Shown here piece after piece: positions 1 to 8,819 of a stretch of 64,000 bases of DNA. Position 1 is the first letter of the stretch; each line of letters begins with the position of its first letter. The position numbers and the translations under genes were made by a program. The notes beneath the pieces were generated by a model. The model was not told where the DNA came from. It made no database searches and was given only the letters and a program-made list of their open reading frames with translations. The stretch spans positions 243,695,909-243,759,908 of the forward strand of contig CM061064.1 of assembly GCA_030762895.1 (NCBI GenBank), in the 5' to 3' direction. This stretch comes from Sophora flavescens (lineage: Eukaryota > Streptophyta > Magnoliopsida > Fabales > Fabaceae).

Positions 1-504
1 ACATTTCACACTTAAGTCATCATTACATGCATGATGACTAACCCCTATGACTCACCCCCATGAGTCATCACAAATGACTCATTGTTCTCATCTGTCCGGC
101 GTCGGGTTTTGTCTCTGCACCTCCATTCTCGATTCCATCGATCCCCGATCGTCGAGTATTCGCCCGAATAACGTATAACAACTTACTTATTTTGAAAATT
201 TTCAAAATAACCACTATGGTTGGAAATAAAATAAAATCTAAACTGCTTCGTTCTCGGGTCAAAATTAGGTTTTCTGATCAGTAAAATCTTACTGTCAGTT
301 AAAATGTAGATCGGGTTTCGTCTGAATTTTAAATCTAAATTTTTATCGTAACCTTACACCATAAGGCAAAGTACAATTATGATTTTATTTTATTAAAAAT
401 CATTTTATAGATCTAATATAAAAATTACAAACAATTAAAATTCTACCGATAATTGAAAAACAGTAAAAACAGCAAAACGGTGAAAACAGTAAAAACAGGG
501 TGTA
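1..504 (-). repeat. Gypsy-type LTR fragment, cut by the window edge
   Basis: This stretch matches, in the same orientation, the last few hundred bases of the giant LTRs at 19200-22142 and 24004-27281. Shared landmarks are the block with repeated atgactca motifs (about 40-90), the phrase around 'caaaattaggt' (260-270), and the run-up to a terminal gggtgt(t)aca, here decayed to gggtgta at 498-504. From 505 the sequence becomes gypsy RNase H coding DNA, so the LTR was inserted into element A. The rest of the LTR and any TSD lie to the left of the window. The right boundary is good to a few bases only. Confidence 0.7.
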
Positions 505-1440
505 GAAAGACTTATGAGAGAAATTACCCTACACATGATTTGGAATTAGCAGTGGTGGTATTTTCTTTAAAGATCTGGAGACATTATTTGTATAGATCAA
601 TATTTAATGTTTTTAGTGATCATAAAAGTTTAAAATACCTATTTGATCAAAAGGAACTGAACATGCGACAAAGGCATTGGTTTGAATTCTTAAAAGATTA
701 TGATTTTCAACTACAATATCACCCTGGGAAAGCTAATGTAGTGGCAGATGCTTTGAGTAGGAAATCAGTGCATGCTTCATATATGATGGCCAGAGAGCAG
801 GAATTGTTGGAACAATTTCGGGATATGCGCTTAACAATCGAAAGATCACCAGGAATGATTTGTTTGGGTATGATTACTGTTAAAAACTAATTGATGGAAC
901 CAATACTGGAAAAACAAGGAGGTGATCAATACGTGCAAAGAGAGAGAGGTAATACAACAAGGAGTGGTGTCAAAATTTAGAGAAGGGACTGATGGAATTT
1001 TAAGATTTGGTGAGTGGATTTGTGTACCAGATGGCGCCGAACTGAAAAAGTTAATTCTGGAGGAAGCTCATAGAATTAAGCTGAGTTTACATCCAGGAAC
1101 TACTAAGATGTACCAAGACCTTAAGAAATTATATTGGTGGTATGGCATGAAAAGGGATGTCATGAAATATGTGGCTTCTTGCTTAGTTTGTCAAAGAGCT
1201 AAGATTGAGCATAAAAAACCAGTAGGAATATTGCAACCTTTGGATATTCCATATTGGAAATGGGACAATATATCGATGGACTATGTGTCAGGTTTACCGA
1301 GGACTCGAAAGGAAAATGATGCAATATGGGTAATAGTTGATCGATTGACCAAGTCGGCTCACTTTTTACCTATCAAGATGAAACACCCGTTGGAAAATTT
1401 AACTTAACTATATGTTTATGAAATTGTTAGGTTACACGGT
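505..1440 (+). pseudogene. Gypsy A pol remnant: RNase H C-terminus and integrase N-terminus
   Basis: The first frame reads the end of RNase H: YERNYPTHDLEL with the catalytic Glu, then FSDHKSLKYLFDQ with a catalytic Asp, and the connection segment ending KANVVADALSRK (to about 780). A stop at 887-890 and a shift separate this from the integrase part (922-1407). That part has the zinc-binding region (LHPGTTKMYQDLKKLYWW, then CLVCQRAK) and the start of the catalytic core (WDNISMDYVSGLPRT with the first Asp, and VDRLTKSAHF). Coding stops in the core where the solo LTR begins at 1441 and resumes at 2685. Reverse transcriptase is absent because the upstream DNA has been displaced by the LTR at 1-504. 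It is not functional. Confidence 0.88.
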
Positions 1441-2679
1441 TGATGAGCCTCTGGTTGACTGGTTTTATAACTAATAAAGACCATGGCTTTGTGCTAATTT
1501 TATATCATTTTCACCCAAATTAGACTTGATTGTCCTTAAGCAGCTTTTTGAGTCTGTAAAGTGTTTTTAGGTTAATTTAGTTGATTTAGAGTTGAATAAT
1601 CACTTACTTATATTTTATATTTTCAGGTTAATAAAAAGGAATAAATCTGGAGCTTTCGCCCCGCGAGAAAGGCACTCGCCCCGCGAACCAGAAGGTGACT
1701 GTTCCAGACTTTGCAAATCTTTCTGTCTCGCCCCGCGACGAAGGACTCGCCTCGCGAGTACTTGAAAGTCAGAAGCCATCACGGTTTGGGCATGTTGAAG
1801 GTCACGGGCGTTACAGTTGGGAATTTGAAGAGTTCGCCTCGCGAATTTATGCTCGCCTCGCGAGAAGACCAAGAGTTGCAGACCTTTCGCATAATTCGCC
1901 TAGCGAGCAGTGCTTCGCCTCGCGAGGCCTTGGATTCCAGAATTTGTATATAAACTGCTCTATGGCAGAATGATAGGTTAGCTAGTTTCAGGGGGCTAGT
2001 CAGTTTTGGCTAGTCTCAGTTAGTAGTTAATTAGTTTTAGTTTTATTTTCTCTTCTTTTGTTTTCCTTTCTGTAATGGAGAATTAGTCTCCTAGATTAAT
2101 CTACTGCAATTGGTTTCTATTAACACTTGAGGTTCTGTGATTCTGTTTCATTTGCTTTTCTCTTTTCAATGCCATGTTATATGTTTCTGTTTGTTATTTC
2201 AGTAATGTATAGTGTGGTATTGATTCATTTCGGTGATGTAATGTTCCTATATATAATCGCGTTTGTTATTTCGCGTGTGTTCATTCATGTTCGTTTGTTC
2301 ATGAGGGCTTAACCCCGTTTGTTATTTCGGGAATAGGAACATATATCTGTAGTAGCGATTGCGTTTGTTATTTGTTGCTACAACCGGGAGGGGATTAGTA
2401 TCTGCTTAGGATTTGCATGAACCAATGATAGTGGGAAACCGAGAACAGTAGGTTAATCGTCTTTAGTTTATTTGCTATTCTCTTTAACTGCTTGTTTTCA
2501 TTGTTTTGTTTTCTTAATTTAGTTTTAAATCCAAAACCCCCAATTCTGACTTTTTCTAACTTTTTCTGTTAATAATAACAACACCTAAGAGTCCTTGAGA
2601 GATGATCTGAGTTGTCGCTCTATACTACATTATTTTTATAATCGCTCGTTCTTTTTGGCGCGTGGCGACAGCGCGGTCA
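1441..2679 (+). mobile_element. Solo LTR (1,239 bp) with TSD ACGGT
   Basis: The insert starts TGATGAGCC and ends GCGCGGTCA, with TG...CA ends. It is flanked by ACGGT at 1436-1440 and 2680-2684. Removing it rejoins the integrase frame (…RLHG / IPTSIISDRD…), which confirms the boundaries. A TATA-like tgtatataa lies at 1946-1954. Near the end, tttttggcgcg (2652-2662) resembles the TGGCGCC primer-site core of Tat/Athila/Ogre-type elements, so the unit could contain a scrap of leader as well as the LTR. No coding sequence is visible. The family assignment to Tat/Athila is tentative. Confidence 0.75.
1655..1925. repeat. Eight dispersed TCGCC(C/T)CGCGA near-palindromes
   Basis: The core ttcgcc-ccgcga or ctcgcctcgcga recurs at about 1655, 1675, 1727, 1746, 1832, 1852, 1894 and 1913, the seventh with a tagcga variant. 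Each copy is close to a palindrome (TCGC…GCGA) and carries several CpG sites in AT-rich surroundings. The copies sit just upstream of the TATA-like box at 1946, which is the U3 enhancer position of the LTR. A role as protein-binding sites is inference. Confidence 0.7.
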
Positions 2680-2684
2680 ACGGT

Positions 2685-3585
2685 ATACCTACCAGCATTA
2701 TTTCAGATCGTGATCCATGATTTATGTCAAAATTTTGGCAGAGTTTACAAGAGGCTTTGGGAACAAAATTCAGATTGAGTTCGGCATATCATCCACAGAC
2801 GGATGGACAATCGCAAAGGGCTATACAGTCACTTGAAGATTTGTTAAGAGCTTGTACACTAGAAGACTAGAGGAGCTGGGATGAATTTCTATCATTAATA
2901 GAATTCACCTACAACAATAGTTTTCATTCAAGCATAGGAATGGCACCCTATGAAGCTTTATATGGTCGTAGGTGTAGAACACCTTTGTGTTGGTATCAGG
3001 ATGGTGAAAGTTTACTGTTGGGACCAGACTTTGTGCGACAAACAACGGAGAAGGTGAAGATGATTCAGGAAAAGATGCGGACGACTCAAAGTAGGCAAAA
3101 AAAGTTATGCTGATAAGCGGAGACAACCTCTTGAATTTGAGGAAGGTGAACATGTGTTTTTGAGAGTCACACCAACGACCGGGGTTGGTCAGGTAATTAA
3201 GTCCAGAAAACTCACTCCTAAATTTATCGGACCTTACCAAATTCTTTGTCGTGTAGGTCCTGTAGCCTATAAATTTCCTTACCACCTTTTATTTCAAATC
3301 TTCATGATGTTTTTCATGTTTCACAACTGAGGAAGTATATTCCTGATCCATCTCATGTCGTTGAGCCCGATACTGTGCAATTAAGAGAAAATCTGTCTTA
3401 TGAAACTAAACCTGTGCGGATCGTGGATAAGATGACAAAGTAGCTCAAAGGTAAACAAATCTCTTTGGTCAAGGTTGTTTGGGATGATGTTATTGGAGAA
3501 GCAACATGGGAAGTTGAGGATAAGATGAAGTTACAATATCCTAGATTATTCTCAGGTATGTAATTTCGGGGACGAAATTCTTTTT
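2685..3585 (+). pseudogene. Gypsy A pol remnant: integrase C-terminus and chromodomain-like tail
   Basis: After the solo LTR the integrase core resumes with SIISDRDP (second catalytic Asp), then SSAYHPQTDGQS (the glutamate region), IEFTYNNSFHSSIGMAPYEA and LYGRRCRTPLCW. In-frame stops occur at DRDP* and at LED*RSW, the latter where Trp is expected. A frameshift falls near 3100 (SRQKK/SYADKRR). The GPF/Y-type module reads KFIGPYQILCRVGPVAYK, a second shift follows near 3280, and the tail ends LVKVVWDDVIGEATWEVEDKM, matching the chromodomain-like end of element B. The product is dead. Confidence 0.85.
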
Positions 3586-3598
3586 AGTGGGGTATTAA
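3562..3598 (+). promoter_or_regulatory. Conserved hairpin plus polypurine tract of gypsy A
   Basis: A 7-bp inverted repeat, AATTTCG (3562-3568), GGGA loop, CGAAATT (3573-3579), lies 19 nt before the 3' LTR. It is followed by the purine-rich agtggggtattaa (3586-3598), the expected plus-strand primer tract. The same hairpin at nearly the same distance is present in elements B, the gag-only element and the LARD. Confidence 0.8.
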
Positions 3599-5022
3599 TG
3601 TAACACCCTATTTTCTTTACTGTTTTAAATAACATAAATATGGATGAATATGTTTATATATTTATTCGAGTGTTAGAAAATTATTTTAAATAAACGGAGT
3701 TGGTCATTTAATTCTACTTAAACGTAGAAAGATACGATTAAAATTTAGGTTGAAACGACGGGTGAATCCCGGCCCGCTATTTCTACTGAAAGTATATTTA
3801 TACTGACCAGGAGACCTAATTTTAACTCGTGAACAAAAAACTTAATATTTTTATTTTATTTCCTATGATTGTGTATTTTTAGAATAATTTCATTAAAAGT
3901 GAAATAATTTATCTTTTACGAGTGAAATATGTAATCGGATAAACAGCGGGGCGGACGACGGAGTTTCCAAGAGCAGATAAAGGAGTTATCTTAGAATTTT
4001 GGATGATTCATTATGGTGAGCCACAATGTGAACACATTAAATGTTATACATGGTCATCATTTCTTTCCGTTCTCTACTCGTGTTATATTTTATCTGCGAT
4101 TAGATGGATCCAGAGATCCCTTTAGCCCATCAGCGGTTGAGGACGAACACATTTGATCGGGCCCACTATGCTGGCGCATGGGAGATAAATCCCGGGGCTT
4201 TGAGCGCCACATACTATGGCCCATCTATGGAGACAGCCGGCACGGTAGCTGGGGACCCATTTCGAGACTACATATGGTGGAAACTTGAGAGATATCGTTA
4301 CCTTCTGTATGGCAATACCTACAGTTTTTGAGGGATCATGGATTGCTTGATTATCTGCACCAGTCTGTTGAGCCACTTCAGGTGGCACCTGTAGCAACAG
4401 TAGCACCAGTTGAGTTGGAGCTGGATGAGATAGAGGAAGAACCCGAGGAGCATTTTGAGGAGGAGGTTGAGGTTCACTCACCGACCTTTGGGGATGACCT
4501 AATGGGTGAGGTAGTTTATGTATCTTCACCGGATACACCTTCAGTGAGTGTGGGTGATCATTCTGATTCCCCTAGTAGTTCTTATTAGCTTTGACCACCT
4601 TAGGTATAGTCGTTTTCAGGATAGCGAGTCTTTCATCAGTTTTTGAACAGGCTACTGAGAGCCATTTATTTTGATTATGGTTCAAGTTGTCTCGCTACTA
4701 TTTAGGTATATGTCTTTACCTTTTCTTATTTAGTGTGATGGAGAAAATCCTATCGTGATGGAGGCTATTTTGTGATCTCCTATAGTTATAGTTTTATGTT
4801 TTGTATAAAACTTATGACGCTTATTTATGCTTATGACATACATCTCCGAGTTGGTTGAGTTGTCTTGAGTTGATATTATGAAGAAGGAAAATTTTCAAAT
4901 TTTTATCACAATTTTGGTAAAGGTAAAACATTGAAAGTAACATTTTCCGAAAGTAACCAGCATTTTAGTTTTATTTCCGTATTTTGGGTAACTATGTGAC
5001 GGCCCCCCAAAAGGGTGTCGCA
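3599..5022 (+). repeat. 3' LTR of gypsy A (1,424 bp)
   Basis: It begins TGTAACACCC directly after the polypurine tract and ends GGGTGTCGCA, a decayed inverse of the start. The end block (about 4895-5022: tttatcac, ttttccgaaagtaaccagca, ggtaactatgtgac) is the reverse complement of the starts of the LTRs at 19200, 24004 and 36626, which places all of them in related families. It is much shorter than those LTRs and contains a GC-richer coding-like segment (4104-4588) that they lack. The partner 5' LTR is not in the window, so no TSD can be read. Confidence 0.78.
4104..4588 (+). pseudogene. Unrecognised reading frame inside the LTR, split by a frameshift
   Basis: A frame opens with ATG at 4104 and runs 75 codons (MDPEIPLAHQRLRTNTFDRA… to …DYIWWKLERYRYLLYG). 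A second frame continues from about 4316 (WQYLQFLRDHGLLDYLHQS…) to a stop at 4588, so a one-base indel near 4305-4316 separates two halves of one protein of about 160 residues. The second half is strongly acidic (ELELDEIEEEPEEHFEEE) and ends in a Ser/Pro-rich tail. I do not recognise the family and see no zinc, protease or RT motif. It may be a captured host exon or an accessory retrotransposon protein. An antisense frame of 138 codons over the same DNA (4122-4538) is treated as a shadow. Confidence 0.5.
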
Positions 5023-6070
5023 CCCACTGGCTCAGGATCCTAGATCAGCCATTGTGTATGAAAATGAACTGCAAAAATTTCTTTCTACTGCCAAATATGT
5101 AGCATTCAATTTTGGAGAAGACTATATATGTATGTATACGGGATGAACAACAACCAAGTTTTTGCAAACATGGTTTTGTTGAAAGAATAATTTTCATTAC
5201 TCTGAAGTCAATAAGAGACGAAGCAAGATAGTATTTTTAAAGAGCCAAAGGATGACTCTGGCCCACACAGCTTGCTTTTGGAAACCCCAACCTGAATGAA
5301 ACGTCCCTTCCTTAACTGCTAGCGCATGCAGATGGCAGCGACAGTGCATGCAGATAGCAGAAGCTTTTGACCATCTTCACCTTGGTAAACGTTACATAAG
5401 TCAATCCTATTAATTAATTAATAGTAACAGATTAAAAAAATATCAATTAATTAATAATAATCTATTCTTAATTATTAATAGGAGAACAAATGGAGGACAT
5501 GCAAAAGGTGTGGTAGCTAACAGCGAAACATGTGCGGTGCGATGGTGCATGCAGATCAGCAGATGGCAAGCAAAATAGTCAACATTTCCTTCCACAATTA
5601 ATGTTCTTAACTTCAGCGATGTTTTCGAGCTGCATGTATATCATTTGGTCTAACACATGGATGACATGCAAAGGGTGGTAGCTAAGAACACAAGGAGAAC
5701 ACATCTGCATGTTTATCTAACAGATGGCGGCGATGCATGGTGCATGCAGATGGACAACTTTTCTAAAATTAGAAACAGACAACTCATATCATCTAACATG
5801 TCCATTTACTTTCATGCCCACCAGACCAAATTCCTGTTTTTTATTTTTTGTCTTTTCCTTTTTTCTTTAATTGAATAGTGATAAATTTAAAAATATCAAT
5901 TAATTAGTAATATTTTTTATCAATCAGTTGATCAACAAATGGAGGACATGCAAAGGGTGGTTGCTAAGCTAGGGTGATGAAAGAGAACACATCTGCATGT
6001 TTATTTCCATGTTTTAAATCGATGGCCATTGCCTTAGTAATTGAATAGTGACTAATTAAAAAAATGTCAA
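5023..6070 (+). repeat. Non-coding DNA with three related tandem units
   Basis: No gene is visible. A unit containing atcaattaattartaatat, then tggaggacatgcaaagggtgg and a tgcatgcagat-rich part occurs three times with indels: about 5400-5600, 5640-5930 and 5932-6070. The third unit is cut by element B, and its continuation (atcaattaattagtaatat) resumes at 28292. The preceding stretch (5023-5400) also has short gcatgcagat motifs at 5321 and 5345. Confidence 0.65.
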
Positions 6071-6662
6071 TGTAACATCCTTTCTCGAGAGTATCCTAGC
6101 TTCTATAACTTTATCAGGGGTGTTTTGAATCCTTATATATTTCATAAATGTACAATCTATATTTGATTGATTAGTTAAGTAATAATTTATGGTTTAGAGA
6201 AAGAATATAAATTTGTATTTATACCAAATGTATTGGGTTGATTAGTAGTACTCTAGAAATAGTCTAGGATCACATACCACCCTCACTTAGATTCATTCCA
6301 ATTAAATGAACAATCATATTCCCTCTCATTTTGTGCATAAACATGTTTAACACAACCATTAATTTAAACCATAATATTTACCTCTATTCAAAATCAACAA
6401 GTGACCAATGCCTATCAATGAAGTCTAACACTATTGGTTAAATGAATTCACATCCACCCTCTCAAGCTAGCATACGGCCAGACCAAGTGGGTAAGGAGAG
6501 ACACACTCCTTCTTCTTTCATTTTGAATCAAAACCCTTTCTTTTCCTCTTCTTACTCTCACTTTCAACCAAGCACCCCTTTTCCCCACTCAAGCTTGCAT
6601 TTTCAGCCAGACAGGGAGCTAAGGGTTGGACAACTCAACCATCATCTCATTCTTGCAGAAAC

Positions 6663-7357
6663 TGTGAGAGATTTTCAAATTAAAGTAGCAACTTATTTCA
6701 GGTTGCGTGTTAACGGTTAAATGAAAATAACGACTGCTTCCTTGCATCAATAATGGCCTTGGTTCAGTGGTATCAGCGCATACCTTGCATCTAAGGTGTA
6801 CGCGGCTCGAATCCTATTTGTGGAAAAATTGCCATATGAAGATTCGAACTCAGTTCTGCAAGAAAATGGGACGCGACCACTAACCACTAGGCTAACGGGT
6901 ATATTATGTCTATTCATCGTTGTTAATGATACTTAAGTGTAGGATTTGACCGTTGGCGAAACTCTCGGAGAGTTGTTTTCCTTCACCAAGAGGCATGATT
7001 TGGTCTATAAATAGAACCATCTGCATGCATTAAAACAGGCGAAAAACTCAATCTCTCAACCATTCTTCACTCCAAATCATCTTCGTTTCTCCCTTATGCG
7101 CAGAGAGAGTTAAGGAGACTATTGTTTTGTAAACTGCCATTGACGATACGATTGGTTTAGGGTGTTCAAACTAAACCAAGGTTCTCCATTGTATCCTAAA
7201 GGGGATTCGCCGGTTTTACCTGTTGCATCCAATCCGCGGGGAGAGATTGGTGGGGGCGAATCGAATCTAAAGCCTGGTGTTCTTACACGCCTTGGAGATT
7301 GCGCATTACCATTGTTTTCTTCTTCTTTGTTGCAAATCCATTCCCCATTTTCTAACA
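6663..7357 (+). repeat. 5' LTR of nested copia (695 bp)
   Basis: It aligns with 11342-12005 apart from large indels. It contains about 90 bp (roughly 7183-7275, with attcgccggttttacctg) missing from the 3' copy, and lacks about 48 bp (around 11503-11550) present there. Both LTRs contain the paired tRNA-like modules listed separately. Ends are TGTGAGAG and TCTAACA. Confidence 0.85.
6753..6900. repeat. Convergent pair of tRNA-like (SINE-like) modules in the copia 5' LTR
   Basis: On the plus strand ttggttcagtggta (about 6759-6772) resembles a tRNA D-arm/A box, and ggctcgaatcc (6803-6813) resembles a B box, with an anticodon-stem-like inverted repeat between them. On the minus strand tagcctagtggttagtgg (complement of about 6879-6896) and gagttcgaatc (complement of 6842-6852) form a second A/B pair. 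The modules converge and sit in both LTRs, so they were acquired before this insertion. The sequences are too diverged to be called tRNA genes. Confidence 0.55.
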
Positions 7358-7399
7358 ATCTTTAGGTTCGATCTTCGATTTATAATAGTGGTTGCAACA

Positions 7400-7492
7400 T
7401 TGAGGGAGATTACATTTGACATTGTCAAAGTGGAGAGGTTAGAGGGTGGAAACTTTGTTCGTTGGAAGAAAGTGATGCATGGCCTTTTTTGA
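7400..7492 (+). pseudogene. Copia gag N-terminal remnant
   Basis: The frame reads …VKVERLEGGNFVRWKKVMHG, the typical start of plant copia gag (a [KR]LxGxNFxxWKxxM pattern). It ends in a stop after about 30 codons. It begins only about 50 bp beyond the 5' LTR end, so the leader is unusually short. Downstream to about 8810 no gag, zinc finger or protease is readable. Confidence 0.7.
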
Positions 7493-8819
7493 ACAAGAAG
7501 AGATGAGTACTCCTAGACTTCATCAAAATATTTTATTTGTGACCATGGTGAAAGGTACACAATTACTTTCTATGGCTATGATATGCTTGATATTCTAAAT
7601 TCATGTATGTTCAATCATAAAGGCATTCTTTATTTATGTTAAAATTAACATGTGGTATTAGAGCCTTAGATGCATGATTTAGAATAAAATCAAGTATGTG
7701 AATTTTTATGAACATAAAAATGTTTGGTTTATTATGCATGCAAGTATGTTGCTCTATTTTGATAGAATTGTCTATTATATGAATGATTATATCATGTGCT
7801 TGCATTAGTGGATTTGATCCATGTAAGAACCAATTAATTTTTGAAGTGTTCTAAGTTGTTAAATTGGACATAGATGTTCATGGAGAAATGTTATAGAAAA
7901 CATATAATGATTGGATCATTGTTTTGTTTGTTTTCTATAATGAAAATCATGTAGATTTATCCTAGAACATGTTTAGACATGAATACAAAACATAGAAACA
8001 ATGAAAATTAGTTTAGATTGGGATTGAATAACCAAAAATGGAGTGGGTGGGTTGTGTGAACCCGGTTTCCATAAAACGGGTTTTATTGACCCGGTTGATA
8101 GTAGAAGGTGACACTCAAAAGTTGTATCTTTTGGGAAGGGTGCATCGTGGTTAAAAGTTATATATATAAAACGGTTCATTAATAATCATTGTCGGTTCGT
8201 TGGTCTGGTGGTGGAGTGTCGTCTCTGTTGCCATGCAGTGCACGAGTTCGAATCCTCCCAGTTGCAACTGGGAATGTCTTTATTTTAGAAAAAATTATTT
8301 GAATTGAAAAAGTGTGTCCGTTGGGGTTTGAACCCGCGACGCATGGGAAGGACTCAAAATGTCTGGTGTGTTAATCGACAGGCCAGGGCCAAAGAACTTA
8401 ACAATTGGGTTGTTAAGAAAGTATTTATATTGAGAATATTTGGTTAATATTTCCTAATTTTTTTTTCTTGCATAAATGATTTAAAATTATTATGAATGCT
8501 TGTTAATAACAGTTAAGGAAATGAATTTTATACTGTACAATAACTCTCAGTTACCCATTAATTTTGATTATTATATATGTTATTATATAATGTCGGTAAA
8601 TTGAAGTGGTTTGTTATTAGATATTTATTAAATGTCTTAGGAGTAATAGAATATGAGAATGTTATTATCCTAGTTATTACTTCGAGTCTACTAGAATGGT
8701 TGACCAAACAACTGCACCTTATTCCCCATAACAAATTAGTATAATTGAAAAGAAATTAGGATATAAGAAGAAATGTTAGAAGCTATGGTATCCTATGTTG
8801 GTCTAACAAAATGATATTG
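7493..8819. other. Non-coding interior of nested copia, with PBS-like site
   Basis: No coding match is visible. At 7641-7665 aaaattaaca is followed by tgtggtattagagcc, which looks like an LTR end plus an initiator-tRNA primer site, although this is not the end of the defined LTR. It may be a remnant of another LTR element. The paired tRNA-like modules at 8191-8392 lie in this stretch. Confidence 0.45.
8191..8392. repeat. Second convergent pair of tRNA-like modules
   Basis: On the plus strand tggtctggtggtggagtg (8201-8218) resembles an A box and gagttcgaatcc (8244-8255) fits the B-box consensus. On the minus strand the complement of 8324-8335 (gggttcaaaccc) is a perfect B box, and the complement of 8370-8391 (ggccctggcctgtcg…) resembles the 5' half of a tRNA. 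The arrangement repeats that in the copia LTRs, but the sequence differs. Confidence 0.5.

Larger units (their letters stand above)
505..5022 (+). mobile_element. Gypsy element A (Tekay-like), 3' half with 3' LTR
   Basis: The remnant runs RNase H, integrase, chromodomain-like tail, polypurine tract (3586-3598), 3' LTR (3599-5022). The order RT-RNase H-integrase marks it as Ty3/gypsy. The C-terminal tail resembles that of element B and fits the Tekay chromovirus lineage. It is split by the gypsy LTR at 1-504 and by a solo LTR at 1441-2679, and has several stops and a frameshift. Its 5' half lies outside the window or is lost. Confidence 0.85.

Noticed and set aside
1655..1925. CRISPR-like array
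   Set aside because: The repeats are 12-13 bp, unevenly spaced and in a plant LTR, with no cas genes. It is a promoter-type motif cluster.
4122..4538. Antisense open frame of 138 codons over the LTR-borne gene
   Set aside because: It overlaps the plus-strand frame exactly, its composition mirrors the acidic region in reverse, and no motif is seen. It is treated as a shadow.
8191..8275. Genuine tRNA gene
   Set aside because: A and B boxes are present, but I could not draw a full acceptor stem and anticodon arm, and it lies within a decayed retroelement. A SINE-like origin is more likely.
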